From the NCBI RefSeq assembly GCF_000794385.1, contig NZ_JTJB01000003.1, forward strand, positions 186,001-250,000: a DNA stretch of 64,000 nucleotides, written 5' to 3'. The notes below the pieces were generated by a model. The model did no database searches. It worked only from the letters and a program-made list of their open reading frames with translations, and was not told the DNA's origin. This DNA is from Thermus sp. 2.9 (GTDB taxonomy: Bacteria; Deinococcota; Deinococci; Deinococcales; Thermaceae). The translations under genes and the position numbers were made by a program. Shown here piece after piece: positions 17,935 to 28,158 of this stretch; within the stretch, counting starts at the first letter, position 1, and each line of letters begins with the position of its first letter.

Positions 17935-19613
17935 CCCTGCTTCTTGGCGAACTCCTCCCTGAGTTCCCGCCTCAGGATCTTCCCCACGCTGGACTTGGGG
18001 AGGCTATCGCGGAAGGCGATGATGCGGGGCACCTTGTAGGCGGCGAGGTTTTGGCGGCAGAAGGCCTCCATGTCCTTTTCCGTCACCTTGCCCCGGTACT
18101 CGGGTTTGAGGACGAGGAAGGCGGCCACGGTTTCCCCGCGGTAGGGGTCGGGGACGCCCACCACGGCGGCCTCCTGGACGGCTTCGTGCTGGTAGAGGAC
18201 CTCTTCCACCTCGCGGGGGTAGATGTTGTAGCCCCCGGCGATGATCAAGTCCTTTTTGCGGTCCACGATGTAGAAGTAGCCGTCTTCGTCCATGCGGGCC
18301 ATGTCGCCGGTGTAGAGCCAGCCGTCCTTGAGGGCCTTTTGGGTTTCCTCGGGGCGGTTCCAGTAGCCTTTCATGACGTTGGGGCCCTTGACGATGAGCT
18401 CGCCCACCTCGCCCGGGGGCACCTCCCGCCCCTCCGCGTCCACCACCTTGGCCTCCACGCTGGGGAGGGGCATGCCGATGGAGCCCTTCTTCACCACCCC
18501 CTCCACCGGGTTGGAGTGGGTCACGGGGCTGGCCTCGGAGAGGCCGTAGCCCTCAATGAGCCGGGCCCCGGTGATCTCCTCAAAGCGTTTGGCCACCTCC
18601 ACCGGCAAGGGCGCCGCCCCCGAGAGGCAGATGCGGATGCTCTTGACGTTGCGCTTCTCAATCCCGGGGAAGTTGTTGAAGGCCACGTACAGGGTGGGGA
18701 CCCCGGGAAAGTGGGTGACGCCGTGCTTCTCTATGGCCTCCACGATGGGGCCGATTTCCGGGCGGGGCAAAAGGACGATCTTGTAGCCGGAAAAGAGCCC
18801 GTAGTTCATGGCCACGGTCATGCCGTAGACGTGGAAGAAGGGAAGGGCCCCCAGCATCACCCCCTTGCCCAAAAGCTCCCGGGAGGTGGGGTCCCAGGCG
18901 TCAATCTGGAGCACGTTGGCCACCAGGTTGCGGTGGGTCAGCATGGCCCCCTTGGAGATCCCCGTGGTGCCCCCGGTGTACTGCAAAAGGGCCAGCTCCT
19001 CGGGACCGGCCACGTGGGGCGCGGCGGGGGGGCGCTTGAGGAGGTCCAGGAAGGCGTGAAACCCTTCCCGCTTGGGGAAGCCCAGGGGAAGCTTGTCCCT
19101 TTTGGCCTTTAGGGGGTAGAGGAGGTTTTTGGGGAAGGGCAGGAAGTCCTTGATCCCGGTGACCACCACCCGCTTCACCGGGGTTTCCCCTTCCACCTCG
19201 AGGAAGCGGGGGAGAAGGTGGTCCAGGATCACCAGGGTTTCCGCCCCGGCGTCGGATAGCTGGTGCCTGAGTTCCCTTGGGGTGTACAGGGGGTTCACGT
19301 TCACCCCCACGCCCCCCGCCAGGAGGGTGCCGAAGAAGGCCAGGACGAACTGGGGGGAGTTGGGGAGCATGATGGCCACCCGCTCCCCGGGTTTCACCCC
19401 GAGGTCCTTAAGCCCTTGGGCGAAGCGGCGGGCGAGGTCCCAGGTTTCCCCGTAGGTCAGGGTTTTCCCCAAAAACTCCAGGGCCACGTTTTGGGGAAAG
19501 CGCTTGGCGCTCTCCTCCAAAAAGCGCCAAAGGGGAATGGGGGGGACGTCTATCTCCGCCGGTACACCGGGGTCGTAATGGGCCAACCAAGGCTTGGTGC
19601 TGACTTCGGACAT
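17931..19613 (-). CDS. fadD: Long-chain fatty acid-CoA ligase
   Basis: ANL-superfamily ligase of 560 residues that activates fatty acids to acyl-CoA for beta-oxidation. ATP loop YTGGTTGISKGAMLTH (about 212), core YGLSEASPVTHSNP (about 365), the GWLYTGDMARMDEDGYFYIV hinge region (about 435) and the C-terminal catalytic Lys in LPKSSVGKILRRELREEF are present. AGGAGGG lies 5 nt before the ATG. A TetR-type operator-like sequence overlaps its promoter. A second, frameshifted ligase sits in the liv operon 8 kb away. Confidence 0.95.
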   Translation of the reverse strand: MSEVSTKPWLAHYDPGVPAEIDVPPIPLWRFLEESAKRFPQNVALEFLGKTLTYGETWDLARRFAQGLKDLGVKPGERVAIMLPNSPQFVLAFFGTLLAGGVGVNVNPLYTPRELRHQLSDAGAETLVILDHLLPRFLEVEGETPVKRVVVTGIKDFLPFPKNLLYPLKAKRDKLPLGFPKREGFHAFLDLLKRPPAAPHVAGPEELALLQYTGGTTGISKGAMLTHRNLVANVLQIDAWDPTSRELLGKGVMLGALPFFHVYGMTVAMNYGLFSGYKIVLLPRPEIGPIVEAIEKHGVTHFPGVPTLYVAFNNFPGIEKRNVKSIRICLSGAAPLPVEVAKRFEEITGARLIEGYGLSEASPVTHSNPVEGVVKKGSIGMPLPSVEAKVVDAEGREVPPGEVGELIVKGPNVMKGYWNRPEETQKALKDGWLYTGDMARMDEDGYFYIVDRKKDLIIAGGYNIYPREVEEVLYQHEAVQEAAVVGVPDPYRGETVAAFLVLKPEYRGKVTEKDMEAFCRQNLAAYKVPRIIAFRDSLPKSSVGKILRRELREEFAKKQG

Positions 19614-19633
19614 GCTACCCTCCTTTGCCCTTC

Positions 19634-19663
19634 AGGCTACCAAACACTTTATACCGCGTTCAA
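19634..19663 (-). promoter_or_regulatory. fadD promoter with an overlapping operator-like palindrome
   Basis: On the minus strand: -35 TTGAAC (19658-19663), 18-bp spacer, -10 TAGCCT (19634-19639). The sequence TTGAACGCGGTATAA (19649-19663) covers the -35. It matches 14 of 15 positions of the Thermus FadR consensus as I remember it (TTRNACYNRGTNYAA). That recollection was not checked. Repression by a fatty-acid-responsive TetR protein is inferred. Confidence 0.5.
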
Positions 19664-19702
19664 GACCAGGGGCTGGTGTAGCATGGATGGCGGAGGTTTC
19701 CT

Positions 19703-20329
19703 ATGCGCTTCCGTGACCGCCGGCACGCCGGAGCCCTCTTGGCCGAGGCCTTACAACCCTTGGGCTTGGAGCGTCCCGTGGTTTTGGGCATACCCCGGGG
19801 CGGGGTGGTGGTGGCGGACGAGGTGGCCCGGCGCCTGGGGGGCGAGCTGGACGTGGTCTTGGTGCGCAAGGTGGGGGCGCCCGGCAACCCCGAGTTCGCC
19901 TTGGGGGCGGTGGGGGAAAGGGGGGAGCTCATCCTCCGCCCCTACGCCTTGCAGTTCGCCGACCAAAGCTATTTGGAACGGGAGGCGGCCCGGCAAAAGG
20001 ACGTGATCCGCAAGCGGGCGGAACGCTACCGCAAGGTGCGTCCCAAGGTGCCCCTGGCCGGGAGGGACGTGGTGTTGGTGGACGACGGCATCGCCACGGG
20101 GGCCAGCATGGAGGCGGCCCTTTCCGTGATCTTGGCGGAGGGCCCGAGGCGCGTGGTGGTGGCGGTGCCCGTGGCGAGCCCGGAAGCGGTGGAAAAGCTG
20201 AAGGAGCGGGCGGAGGTGGTGGCCCTTTCCGCCCCCCCCGACTTCGCCGCCGTGGGGGCCTACTACCTGGACTTCAGCGAGGTCACGGACGAGGAAGTGG
20301 AGGGCCTTTTGCTACAATGGGCGGCATGA
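19703..20329 (+). CDS. Type I phosphoribosyltransferase-domain protein
   Basis: Protein of 208 residues with the PRPP-binding loop VVLVDDGIATGASMEAAL (about 130-147) and an N-terminal GIPRGGVVVADEVARRLG segment. This matches the stand-alone Pribosyltran family common in thermophiles and actinobacteria. The substrate is unknown, and no purine or pyrimidine genes are nearby. GGAGG lies 8 nt before the ATG. The stop overlaps the ATG of the following cupin. Confidence 0.85.
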   Translation: MRFRDRRHAGALLAEALQPLGLERPVVLGIPRGGVVVADEVARRLGGELDVVLVRKVGAPGNPEFALGAVGERGELILRPYALQFADQSYLEREAARQKDVIRKRAERYRKVRPKVPLAGRDVVLVDDGIATGASMEAALSVILAEGPRRVVVAVPVASPEAVEKLKERAEVVALSAPPDFAAVGAYYLDFSEVTDEEVEGLLLQWAA

Positions 20330-20697
20330 AGCCCGTGGTCAAGCAGGCGGCCAGCGTGGAGGCCCGCCCCGTGGAGCGGGGGGAGAAGGCCTTCATCCAG
20401 GTCCTCATCGGCCCCGAGGACGGGGCGCCCCACTTCATCACCCGCAAGTTCACCCTCCTCCCCGGGGGGCGGATCCCCAAGCACAAGCACCCCACCATTG
20501 AGCACGAGCAGTACGTGCTTTCCGGGCGCATGAAGGTCTTTTTGGGGAACGAGGTGCGGGAGGTTTCCGCCGGCCAGGCGGTCTACATTCCCCCCGACAC
20601 CCCGCACGCCTACGTGAACGAGGGGGAGGAGCCCGTGGAGTTCCTCTGCGTCATCCCCAAGACCAGCGCCTACGCCACGGAATGGCTGGAGGAGTAA
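20326..20697 (+). CDS. Cupin-domain protein
   Basis: Single-domain cupin of 123 residues. Motif 1 is present as PKHKHPTIEHEQYVLSGRMK, with three His and a Glu suited to bind a metal, and motif 2 is PPDTPHAYVNEGEEP. It is probably a small metal-dependent enzyme or binding protein of unknown substrate. The ATG at 20326 is chosen over the ATG 9 nt upstream because it overlaps the preceding stop (ATGA). A strong terminator follows. Confidence 0.8.
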   Translation: MKPVVKQAASVEARPVERGEKAFIQVLIGPEDGAPHFITRKFTLLPGGRIPKHKHPTIEHEQYVLSGRMKVFLGNEVREVSAGQAVYIPPDTPHAYVNEGEEPVEFLCVIPKTSAYATEWLEE

Positions 20698-20726
20698 GGG
20701 CCGTGGGCGCGCCCGCGGCCCTTTTT
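20698..20726. terminator. Rho-independent terminator between convergent genes
   Basis: GC-rich stem built from GGGCCGTGGGCG and CGCCCGCGGCCC, followed by TTTTT on the plus strand. It terminates the phosphoribosyltransferase-cupin pair and abuts the end of the convergent ABC permease. Confidence 0.85.
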
Positions 20727-21681
20727 AGGCCCGCACCTCCTGCCGCTGGAAGGCCACGTAGGCCAGGGTGAAGAGGAGGATGACCAGGGCGAAAAGCCCG
20801 GTGAGCTGGGGCCACACTAGGAGAAGGCTCTGCCCCAGGGGCAAGGGGGTCCCGAGCACCGCCCCTTCCAGTTGGGTGATGAGGATGGGCCCCAGGGAGC
20901 GCACCGCCGGGTTTAGGACGGCGGTGAGGGTTTCGGCGTAGAGGGTGTTGGGGGAAAGCCGGGAGATCCAGAGGGCCAGGTTGGCCTGCCTCAGCTGGCT
21001 TTCTGGGTCAAAGGGGTCGGCCTGGAGGAGGAGGGCGCTCGCCGCCAGGTCGGTGAGGATGGGGAAGAAGACGGCGAAGAAGAGCCAGACCCCGATGGCG
21101 GCCAGGGCAGCGGTGGCGGGCTGGCGGAAAAGCACCGAGAAGAGAAGGCCCAAGGCGAGCCAGAACCCGGCGTAGGCCAGGGTGGCCAGGAGGAAGAAGA
21201 AGGCCCGGGCCATCTCCTCCGCCTCGGGGGGCACGCCCAGGGTGAAAAGCCCAAGGCCCACCACCAGGAGGAAGAGGGCGAGGAGGAGGACCGCCAAGGT
21301 GCCGAGCCCCGCCAGGAACTTGCCGAAGAGGAGGGCGTCGCGGTAGATGGGCTGGGAGAGGATGCGGGAAAGGGTGCCCCGGGCGTACTCCCCGTTCACG
21401 GCGTCAAAGGCCAGGGCGATGGCCGCCAGGGGAACAAAGAAGGAGAGGAAGCCCACGAAGGAGGGCAGGGGGTCCTGGGCGGTGGTGAGAAGCTTGAGGT
21501 AGAGGTAGGGGTCCTCCCCCACGGTCTGCCGCAGGGTCTGGGTGCCCGTGTATAGGGCGGCCAGGGCGGAAAGGAGGATGAGGGCCTCCAGGATCCGCAT
21601 CCTGAGCCCCGAGAGGTGGTCGGCCATCTCCTTGAAGAAGACGGCCCAAAGCCCGGTCCACGGGGAGCCTTCACGCCGCAT
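20725..21681 (-). CDS. ABC-2 type transporter permease
   Basis: Membrane protein of 318 residues with about six hydrophobic segments and a short cytoplasmic N-terminus ([18 protein letters not shown]). [20 protein letters not shown] after the second segment is typical of NosY-like ABC-2 permeases. It works with the overlapping ATPase gene upstream (11-bp overlap). The substrate is unknown. The NEW3-domain membrane protein at the head of the operon suggests export of, or response to, an envelope component. Confidence 0.85.
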   Translation of the reverse strand: MRREGSPWTGLWAVFFKEMADHLSGLRMRILEALILLSALAALYTGTQTLRQTVGEDPYLYLKLLTTAQDPLPSFVGFLSFFVPLAAIALAFDAVNGEYARGTLSRILSQPIYRDALLFGKFLAGLGTLAVLLLALFLLVVGLGLFTLGVPPEAEEMARAFFFLLATLAYAGFWLALGLLFSVLFRQPATAALAAIGVWLFFAVFFPILTDLAASALLLQADPFDPESQLRQANLALWISRLSPNTLYAETLTAVLNPAVRSLGPILITQLEGAVLGTPLPLGQSLLLVWPQLTGLFALVILLFTLAYVAFQRQEVRA

Positions 21682-22594
21682 GGGCCACCTCCTGGAAGTA
21701 GTGGGCGTAGACTTCGTCCAGGCTGGGCTTGCGTAAGGAGAGGCCGTAGAGGCTACCTTGGGTCACGGCGATGCGGGCCAGCTCGGGCCTGAGGTCACGG
21801 GTGGCGAGGATGCGGTAGCGCCCCTCTTCCGCCTCCACCTTGGCCACCCCGTCCAAGGCGGCGAAGGCCTGGGCGAGGCCCGGGCTCGCCTCCACCAGGA
21901 TCTCGTACCCGCCCCCCAGCACCCGTTGGGCCAGCTCCTCCACGGTGCCCAGGAGGGCGAGCCTTCCCTTGTGGAAAAGCCCCACCCGGTCGCAGATCTC
22001 CTGCACCTGGTGCAGGAGGTGGCTGGAAAGGAGCACGGTGATGCCCTCCTGCTTCAGGCCCTTGATGAGGGCCAAGAACTCCCGGGCGGCCTCGGGGTCC
22101 AGGCCCAGGGTGGGCTCGTCCAGGATGGCCACTCTGGGCCTTTTGAGGAGGACCTCCGCCAGGCCCAGGCGCTGCCGCATGCCCCGGCTGAAGGCGGAAA
22201 CCCGGCGGTCTTTGACCTCCCAAAGCCCCATGCGCTTTAGAACCTCCTCAATGCGGGCCTTGGCCTCGGCCTCGGGAAGGCCCAAAAGCCTTGTGGTGTA
22301 GCGCAGGTTCTCCCAGGCGGTGAGCTCCCCGTAGAAGCCCACCTGGTCAGGGAGGTAGCCCACCTTGGCCTTCACCTTTAGGGGCTCCCGCATGGGGTCC
22401 AGGCCCAGGACCCGGGCCTCCCCCGCGGTGGGCTCGGTGAGGCCCAGGAGCATGAGGATGGTGGTGGTTTTGCCCGAGCCGTTGGGGCCAAGGAGGCCGA
22501 AGACCTCCCCTTCCGCCACCTCCAGGTTCAGGTTCTCCACGGCCACCACCCGACCGTAGCGCTTGGTGAGGCCGCGGGTTTGGATGACCGTCAT
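21671..22594 (-). CDS. ABC-2 type transporter ATPase
   Basis: ABC ATPase of 307 residues. Walker [18 protein letters not shown], the Q-loop [20 protein letters not shown], signature [16 protein letters not shown], Walker [14 protein letters not shown] and H-loop [15 protein letters not shown] are present. A ~75-residue C-terminal extension is typical of CcmA/NatA-type ATPases paired with ABC-2 permeases. The start is an ATG one base downstream of the preceding gene's stop. Confidence 0.9.
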   Translation of the reverse strand: MTVIQTRGLTKRYGRVVAVENLNLEVAEGEVFGLLGPNGSGKTTTILMLLGLTEPTAGEARVLGLDPMREPLKVKAKVGYLPDQVGFYGELTAWENLRYTTRLLGLPEAEAKARIEEVLKRMGLWEVKDRRVSAFSRGMRQRLGLAEVLLKRPRVAILDEPTLGLDPEAAREFLALIKGLKQEGITVLLSSHLLHQVQEICDRVGLFHKGRLALLGTVEELAQRVLGGGYEILVEASPGLAQAFAALDGVAKVEAEEGRYRILATRDLRPELARIAVTQGSLYGLSLRKPSLDEVYAHYFQEVAHAA

Positions 22595-22595
22595 G

Positions 22596-23741
22596 CTACC
22601 TCCGGCCGAAGCGGTTCACGGCGAAGCCCAGGACCAGGAGGGCCACCGCCATGATCCCCACCCCCACCAGGCCCCAGAGGCTGGAGCGGACCACGGTGGC
22701 CCGGTAGTCCAGACTTGCGGAAACCCCCTCGTCCCCCGAGAGGGAAAGCGTCACCATGTAGTCCCCGGTGACCGCCTTGGGGGTGGGCTTGATGCGAGCG
22801 GTCACCTCCTGTTCCTGGCCGGGGTTCAGGGCTTCTAGCTTGTCCGGCTCAAACTTCACCTCCCAGCCCGAGGGCTCCATGGCGCTGAAGGAGAGGTTCT
22901 TGGCGGGGGCGCTCCCCTCGTTTTTCACCAGGAGCTTCACCGGGTTCTCCCGGCCCGCCACCACCTGGCCGGAAAGCCTTCCTTCCTTGGTGGTGAAGCG
23001 CACCTCGGGCCGCCCCGTGACCTCCAGGGTGAGGGCGAGCTCCGCCTTGGCCTCCCCCGCCACCGCCCGCAGGGTGAGGCCGTAGGTGTCCGCCTTGGTA
23101 TCCTTGGGCAGGGAAACCTCCACGTCCAGGTCCTTGCTTTCCCCCGCCTTGATGGGGAGGCTCGTGACCTGCTGGCTGGCGAAGGCGGGGGTGAAGGTCA
23201 CCTGGAAGCCCTTGGGGGCCTCGTACTCCAGGGAGACCAAAAGGTCCCGATCGGACTCGTTTTTGAGGGTCACCCGGTAGCGGAAGGAGCTGGTGGGGGG
23301 GCCTTTGAGCACGGGGAGTTCGGCCTCGAGGCTAAGCCGTTGCGGCAGCCCTTGGCCCACCACCAAGGCGATGGGAAGGCTCGCCGTCTGGCCCAGCCCC
23401 TCGGCCCGGACCAGGAAGCGGTAGGTGCCCGCCTTCACCTCCTTGGGGGGCTGGAGGCGGAGGGTCAAGGTGGCCTCCCCATCGGGGGCTAGGTAGACGG
23501 CCCGCACCAACCGCCCGCCTCCGATGAGGCTCGCCTGCCAACCCTGGGGCACCTCCGCCAGGGAGAGCCGCACCACCCCCGGGGGCAGGCCGTGGTTTTT
23601 CAGGGTGAGGGTCAGGTTCACGCTCTCCCCGGGCTGCACCCCCATCTCGGGGTAAGGGGTGCCCAGGGAAAGGCCCCGGAAACCTTGGGCCAAGGCCAGA
23701 CCCAAGAGGATGACCGCCAAGGGAAGCAGTTTGCGCACCAT
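22596..23741 (-). CDS. Exported NEW3-domain membrane protein
   Basis: Protein of 381 residues with a signal peptide ([20 protein letters not shown]), three or four Ig-like beta-sandwich repeats with alternating strands, and one C-terminal transmembrane segment ending in a basic tail (VNRFGRR). Repeats such as [20 protein letters not shown] and [20 protein letters not shown] match the NEW3/COG1470 type found beside ABC-2 transporters. The ATG at 23741 is preferred because AGGAGG lies 8 nt upstream and it begins the signal peptide. It is probably a periplasm-facing partner of the transporter encoded downstream. Confidence 0.8.
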   Translation of the reverse strand: MVRKLLPLAVILLGLALAQGFRGLSLGTPYPEMGVQPGESVNLTLTLKNHGLPPGVVRLSLAEVPQGWQASLIGGGRLVRAVYLAPDGEATLTLRLQPPKEVKAGTYRFLVRAEGLGQTASLPIALVVGQGLPQRLSLEAELPVLKGPPTSSFRYRVTLKNESDRDLLVSLEYEAPKGFQVTFTPAFASQQVTSLPIKAGESKDLDVEVSLPKDTKADTYGLTLRAVAGEAKAELALTLEVTGRPEVRFTTKEGRLSGQVVAGRENPVKLLVKNEGSAPAKNLSFSAMEPSGWEVKFEPDKLEALNPGQEQEVTARIKPTPKAVTGDYMVTLSLSGDEGVSASLDYRATVVRSSLWGLVGVGIMAVALLVLGFAVNRFGRR

Positions 23742-23791
23742 ACCTAAGCCTCCTTTATCAAGGCTAGGCAGAAAGGATGAGCGCAAAATGA

Positions 23792-23813
23792 AAACCCCGG
23801 GCGCGCCCGGGGA
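23792..23813 (-). terminator. Rho-independent terminator of speD
   Basis: On the minus strand, CCCCGGGCGCGCCCGGGG (23796-23813) is a perfect self-complementary stem followed by TTTT, 16 nt after the speD stop. Confidence 0.85.
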
Positions 23814-23828
23814 AGGGAGGTGGGCCCG

Positions 23829-24266
23829 CTAGCCCATGCGGGCTTCCAGGTACTCCCGCTCGCCCAGGACGATCTTCCGGGCCAACTCGGGGTCCTTGGG
23901 GAACTCCTTGCCCCGGTGGATCATGTAGGTCTCGTAGCGCCCGATCTCAAAGACCTCGGCCAGCTTCTTCAGGGCCTTGGCCATGTCAAAGGCCTTGCAG
24001 GAGAAGATGTCAATGGAGAGGAAGCGCTTCTTGGGGAAGGTGTGGATGGCGATGTGACTTTCGGCGATGATCACCACCCCCGTCACCCCTTCTTCCCCGT
24101 TGGGCCCGTAGCTGTAGACGAAGGGGGGAAGCACCTTGGTCATCTCCATTTCCTCGGGGAGCTCGTCCAGAACGCGGCGCACCAGCTCGGCGTCCCGGAG
24201 CTTGGCGGGGTTGGCGTCGTACCCGTCCACCATGAGATGCGGACCGAATCCGAAGAGTTCCACCAT
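23829..24266 (-). CDS. speD: S-adenosylmethionine decarboxylase proenzyme
   Basis: Pyruvoyl-dependent enzyme of 145 residues that makes decarboxylated SAM, the aminopropyl donor for spermidine and the long and branched polyamines typical of Thermus. The self-cleavage site is the Glu-Ser in VIIAESHIAIHTFPKK near residue 70, and the conserved Cys is in FSCKAFDMAKAL. The ATG at 24266 is chosen over a GTG 6 nt upstream, because AAGGAGG is at proper distance from the ATG. Confidence 0.95.
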   Translation of the reverse strand: MVELFGFGPHLMVDGYDANPAKLRDAELVRRVLDELPEEMEMTKVLPPFVYSYGPNGEEGVTGVVIIAESHIAIHTFPKKRFLSIDIFSCKAFDMAKALKKLAEVFEIGRYETYMIHRGKEFPKDPELARKIVLGEREYLEARMG

Positions 24267-24316
24267 GACCACCTCCTTCCCGTGCCCCCCGGGGTATTCC
24301 CCGCGGCACGCCCCCC

Positions 24317-24345
24317 ATTATGCCCCCCCCTCCCCCCCCTGTCAA
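24317..24345 (-). promoter_or_regulatory. speD promoter with an all-purine G8-A-G8 spacer
   Basis: On the minus strand: -35 TTGACA (24340-24345), exactly 17 bp of spacer, -10 CATAAT (24317-24322). The spacer is eight G, one A and eight G. The -35 is perfect and the -10 differs by one base. Transcription should start about 40 nt before the ATG. Confidence 0.8.
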
Positions 24346-24541
24346 TACCTCGTTCCCTGGCGGAAAAACCCCGGATGGCCCCCGGGGGATACCGCCGGGG
24401 GTTCTTGGTCCAGGGGGCTTGGGGGGAGATGCCCTCAGCTCAAGCCTTTTATACGGGATAGGGGTATTGAGGGGGGAGTGTGCCCTTCCCGACGCAACGG
24501 GCGAGGAGGAGGGTGTATGATAACCCCGGCAAGGAGGTGCC
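24346..24541 (+). other. Non-coding leader region upstream of sdhC, GC-rich and structured
   Basis: No gene is seen here. Several complementary runs (ACCCCGG at 24368, CCCCCGGGGG at 24380-24389, CCGGGGGTT at 24395) could fold into nested hairpins. TATACG (24440-24445) and TATGAT (24516-24521) are candidate -10 boxes for sdhCDAB, but neither has a good -35. AAGGAGGTGCC directly precedes the sdhC ATG, so sdhC is translated from a normal ribosome-binding site. Confidence 0.4.
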
Positions 24542-24907
24542 ATGTACAGGGGAAGAGAAGGGCAGTGGGCGTTTTACCTGCACCGGATCTCGGGCCTGGG
24601 CATCCTGGTCTTCCTCATGCTCCACGTTGCCAACATCGCCAGCGCCATGTGGGGGCCGGAGGTGTCCAACGCCCTCATGAAGTTCTACCACCAGCCCGTG
24701 TTCCAGGTGGGGCTTTTGTTCCTCATCGCCGGGGTGCTCTACCACGGCTTCAACGGGCTTCGGATCATCCTCATGGACTTCACCGCCTGGGGGGTGCGCT
24801 ACCAGAGGCAACTTTGGTACGCCGTGTGGGTGCTTTTTGTCCTCTTCTACCTGCCCTTCTTGGTGAAGATCGGCGGCGGCATCCTGGGAGGGAGCCATGG
24901 CGATTAA
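24542..24907 (+). CDS. sdhC: Succinate dehydrogenase cytochrome b subunit
   Basis: Membrane anchor of 121 residues with three hydrophobic segments. The SdhC signature YLHRISGLGILVFLMLHVAN and the heme-ligand region VLYHGFNGLRIILMDF are present. With SdhD it anchors SdhAB to the inner membrane and passes electrons to quinone. A strong AAGGAGGTG ribosome-binding site precedes the ATG. It is the first gene of sdhCDAB. Confidence 0.92.
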   Translation: MYRGREGQWAFYLHRISGLGILVFLMLHVANIASAMWGPEVSNALMKFYHQPVFQVGLLFLIAGVLYHGFNGLRIILMDFTAWGVRYQRQLWYAVWVLFVLFYLPFLVKIGGGILGGSHGD

Positions 24908-25292
24908 GTCCAAGCGCTACCCAGAGGCCCGGCTCGAGGCCAGCACCAACCTGGAGCTTTACTGGTGGGTCTTCATGCGCATCTCTGGGGTGGTCTTGGT
25001 CTTCTTGCTCATCGGCCACATGTGGATGAACGCCGTGATGACGGATCTCAACAGCATCAACTACGACTACGTGGCCAAGAGACTTTCCCAGACCACCTGG
25101 AAAATCTACGACTGGCTCATCCTGGCCCTGGCCCTCCTGCACGGGGGCAACGGGCTTCGCTACGTGCTGGACGACTGGATCCGCCACCCGGCCAAGCGCT
25201 TTTGGACCAAGGTGGTGCTCTACGGCCTCATCGCTTTCCTCTTCTTCCTGGGGAGCCTGAGCCTGTTCAACCACGACTTTGGGGTGAAGTAG
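24897..25292 (+). CDS. sdhD: Succinate dehydrogenase membrane anchor subunit
   Basis: Anchor protein of 131 residues with three hydrophobic segments. It has the family pattern WVFMRISGVVLVFLLIGHMW near the N-terminus and LALLHGGNGLRYVLDDW in the middle, which includes the probable heme ligand His. Its ATG overlaps the end of sdhC by 11 bp. The following sdhA starts one base after its stop. Confidence 0.92.
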   Translation: MAIKSKRYPEARLEASTNLELYWWVFMRISGVVLVFLLIGHMWMNAVMTDLNSINYDYVAKRLSQTTWKIYDWLILALALLHGGNGLRYVLDDWIRHPAKRFWTKVVLYGLIAFLFFLGSLSLFNHDFGVK

Positions 25293-25293
25293 T

Positions 25294-27027
<1,734 letters not shown>

Positions 27028-27036
27028 GAGGCGCCC

Positions 27037-27735
27037 ATGCAGGTCACCCTGAAGATCCTCCGCTTTGACCCTGCTAAGGACCAAAGGCCCCGCTGGCAGA
27101 CCTACCAGGTGGAGGCCGAGCCTTGGGATAGGGTCTTGGACCTCCTCCACAAGGTCAAGTGGGACCAGGACGGCACCCTGGCCTTCCGCCGCAGCTGCGG
27201 CCACGGCATCTGCGGCTCCGACGCCATGCTCATCAACGGCCGGAACCGCCTGGCCTGCAAGACCCTGGTGAAGGACCTGGGCAGCGTCATCACCGTGGAA
27301 CCCATCCGGGGGCTGCCGGTGGAGAAGGACCTCATCGTGGACATGGAGCCTTTCTTCGCCGCTTACCGGGCGGTGAAGCCCTTCCTCATCAACGAGGAGC
27401 CCCCGCCCCAAAGGGAGCGCCTCCAATCCCCCGAGGAACGGGAGCGCTTTGACCAGGGCACCAAGTGCATCCTCTGCGCCAGCTGCACCACCAGCTGCCC
27501 CGTCTTCTGGGTGAACGGCACCTACTTGGGCCCGGCGGCCATCGTCCAGGCCCACCGCTTCATCTTTGACTCCCGCGACCGGGGGAAGCGGGAGCGCTTT
27601 AAGGCCTTGGGCTCGGGAAGCGGGGTTTGGCGGTGCCGCACGGCCTACAACTGCACCGAGGCTTGTCCGCGGGAGATCCCCGTCACCCAGCTCATTGAGG
27701 AGGTGAAGCGGGAGATCCTCTTTGACCGCTTCTAA
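27037..27735 (+). CDS. sdhB: Succinate dehydrogenase iron-sulfur subunit
   Basis: Protein of 232 residues carrying three Fe-S clusters between SdhA and the quinone site. The plant-type [2Fe-2S] ligands are in RRSCGHGICGSDAMLINGRN plus LACKT. The [4Fe-4S]/[3Fe-4S] ligands are in CILCASCTTSCP and CRTAYNCTEACP. The start follows AGGAGG 5 nt upstream, 9 nt after sdhA. A terminator follows the stop. Confidence 0.96.
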   Translation: MQVTLKILRFDPAKDQRPRWQTYQVEAEPWDRVLDLLHKVKWDQDGTLAFRRSCGHGICGSDAMLINGRNRLACKTLVKDLGSVITVEPIRGLPVEKDLIVDMEPFFAAYRAVKPFLINEEPPPQRERLQSPEERERFDQGTKCILCASCTTSCPVFWVNGTYLGPAAIVQAHRFIFDSRDRGKRERFKALGSGSGVWRCRTAYNCTEACPREIPVTQLIEEVKREILFDRF

Positions 27736-27751
27736 GCGTTGCGCTTGGGGG

Positions 27752-27783
27752 ACGGAGGGGGGACTTCTCCCCTCCGTTTTCTC
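27752..27783 (+). terminator. Rho-independent terminator of sdhCDAB
   Basis: ACGGAGGGG pairs with CCCCTCCGT, followed by TTTTCTC, 17 nt after the sdhB stop. Confidence 0.85.
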
Positions 27784-27785
27784 GC

Positions 27786-27791
27786 TAAACT
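27786..27791 (+). promoter_or_regulatory. -10 box (TAAACT), probably leaderless promoter of the cupin
   Basis: TAAACT ends 6 nt before the ATG at 27798. It lies directly after the sdhB terminator, so the cupin is likely a separate transcription unit. No convincing -35 is seen. Confidence 0.45.
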
Positions 27792-27797
27792 GCATCT

Positions 27798-28115
27798 ATG
27801 GAGATCCGCGACCTTAAGCGCCTGGCCCGCTTCAGCCAGGAGAAAATGGCCAAGATCCCGGTGTTTGACTCCCCCTACATGTTCTACGACCTGTACGCCC
27901 TCCTCCCCGGCCAGGCCCAGAAGGTGCACGCCCACGAGGGGACGGACAAGGTCTACTACGTCTTGGAGGGGGAGGTGGTGGTGCGGGTGGGGGAGGAGGA
28001 GGCCCTTTTGGCGCCGGGGATGGCGGCCTTGGCCGAGGCGGGTAAGCCCCACGGGGTGCGGAACGAGTCGGCGAGCCCCGCCCTCCTCCTGGTGGTCATG
28101 GCCCCTAGGCCCTAA
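27798..28115 (+). CDS. Small cupin-domain protein
   Basis: Single cupin fold of 105 residues. The motif AQKVHAHEGTDKVYYVLEGE carries two His and a distal Glu for metal binding, and the second motif is AEAGKPHGVRNES with one His. It is probably a small metalloprotein of unknown substrate. It differs clearly from the cupin at 20.3 kb. The short gap to the histidine kinase contains a separate -10 box. Confidence 0.8.
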   Translation: MEIRDLKRLARFSQEKMAKIPVFDSPYMFYDLYALLPGQAQKVHAHEGTDKVYYVLEGEVVVRVGEEEALLAPGMAALAEAGKPHGVRNESASPALLLVVMAPRP

Positions 28116-28145
28116 GGCTTTCACACCCCTTTCAAGCCTTAGGGG

Positions 28146-28151
28146 TAAGCT
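28146..28151 (+). promoter_or_regulatory. -10 box (TAAGCT) upstream of the histidine kinase
   Basis: TAAGCT ends 7 nt before the ATG at 28159, which predicts a leaderless message for the kinase/glycosyltransferase locus. The -35 is weak (TTCACA at 28120 is 20 bp away). Confidence 0.4.
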
Positions 28152-28158
28152 CAAGGCC

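Noticed and set aside
24346-24460. Riboswitch upstream of sdhC
   Set aside because: There are GC-rich complementary runs, but no known riboswitch core could be matched.
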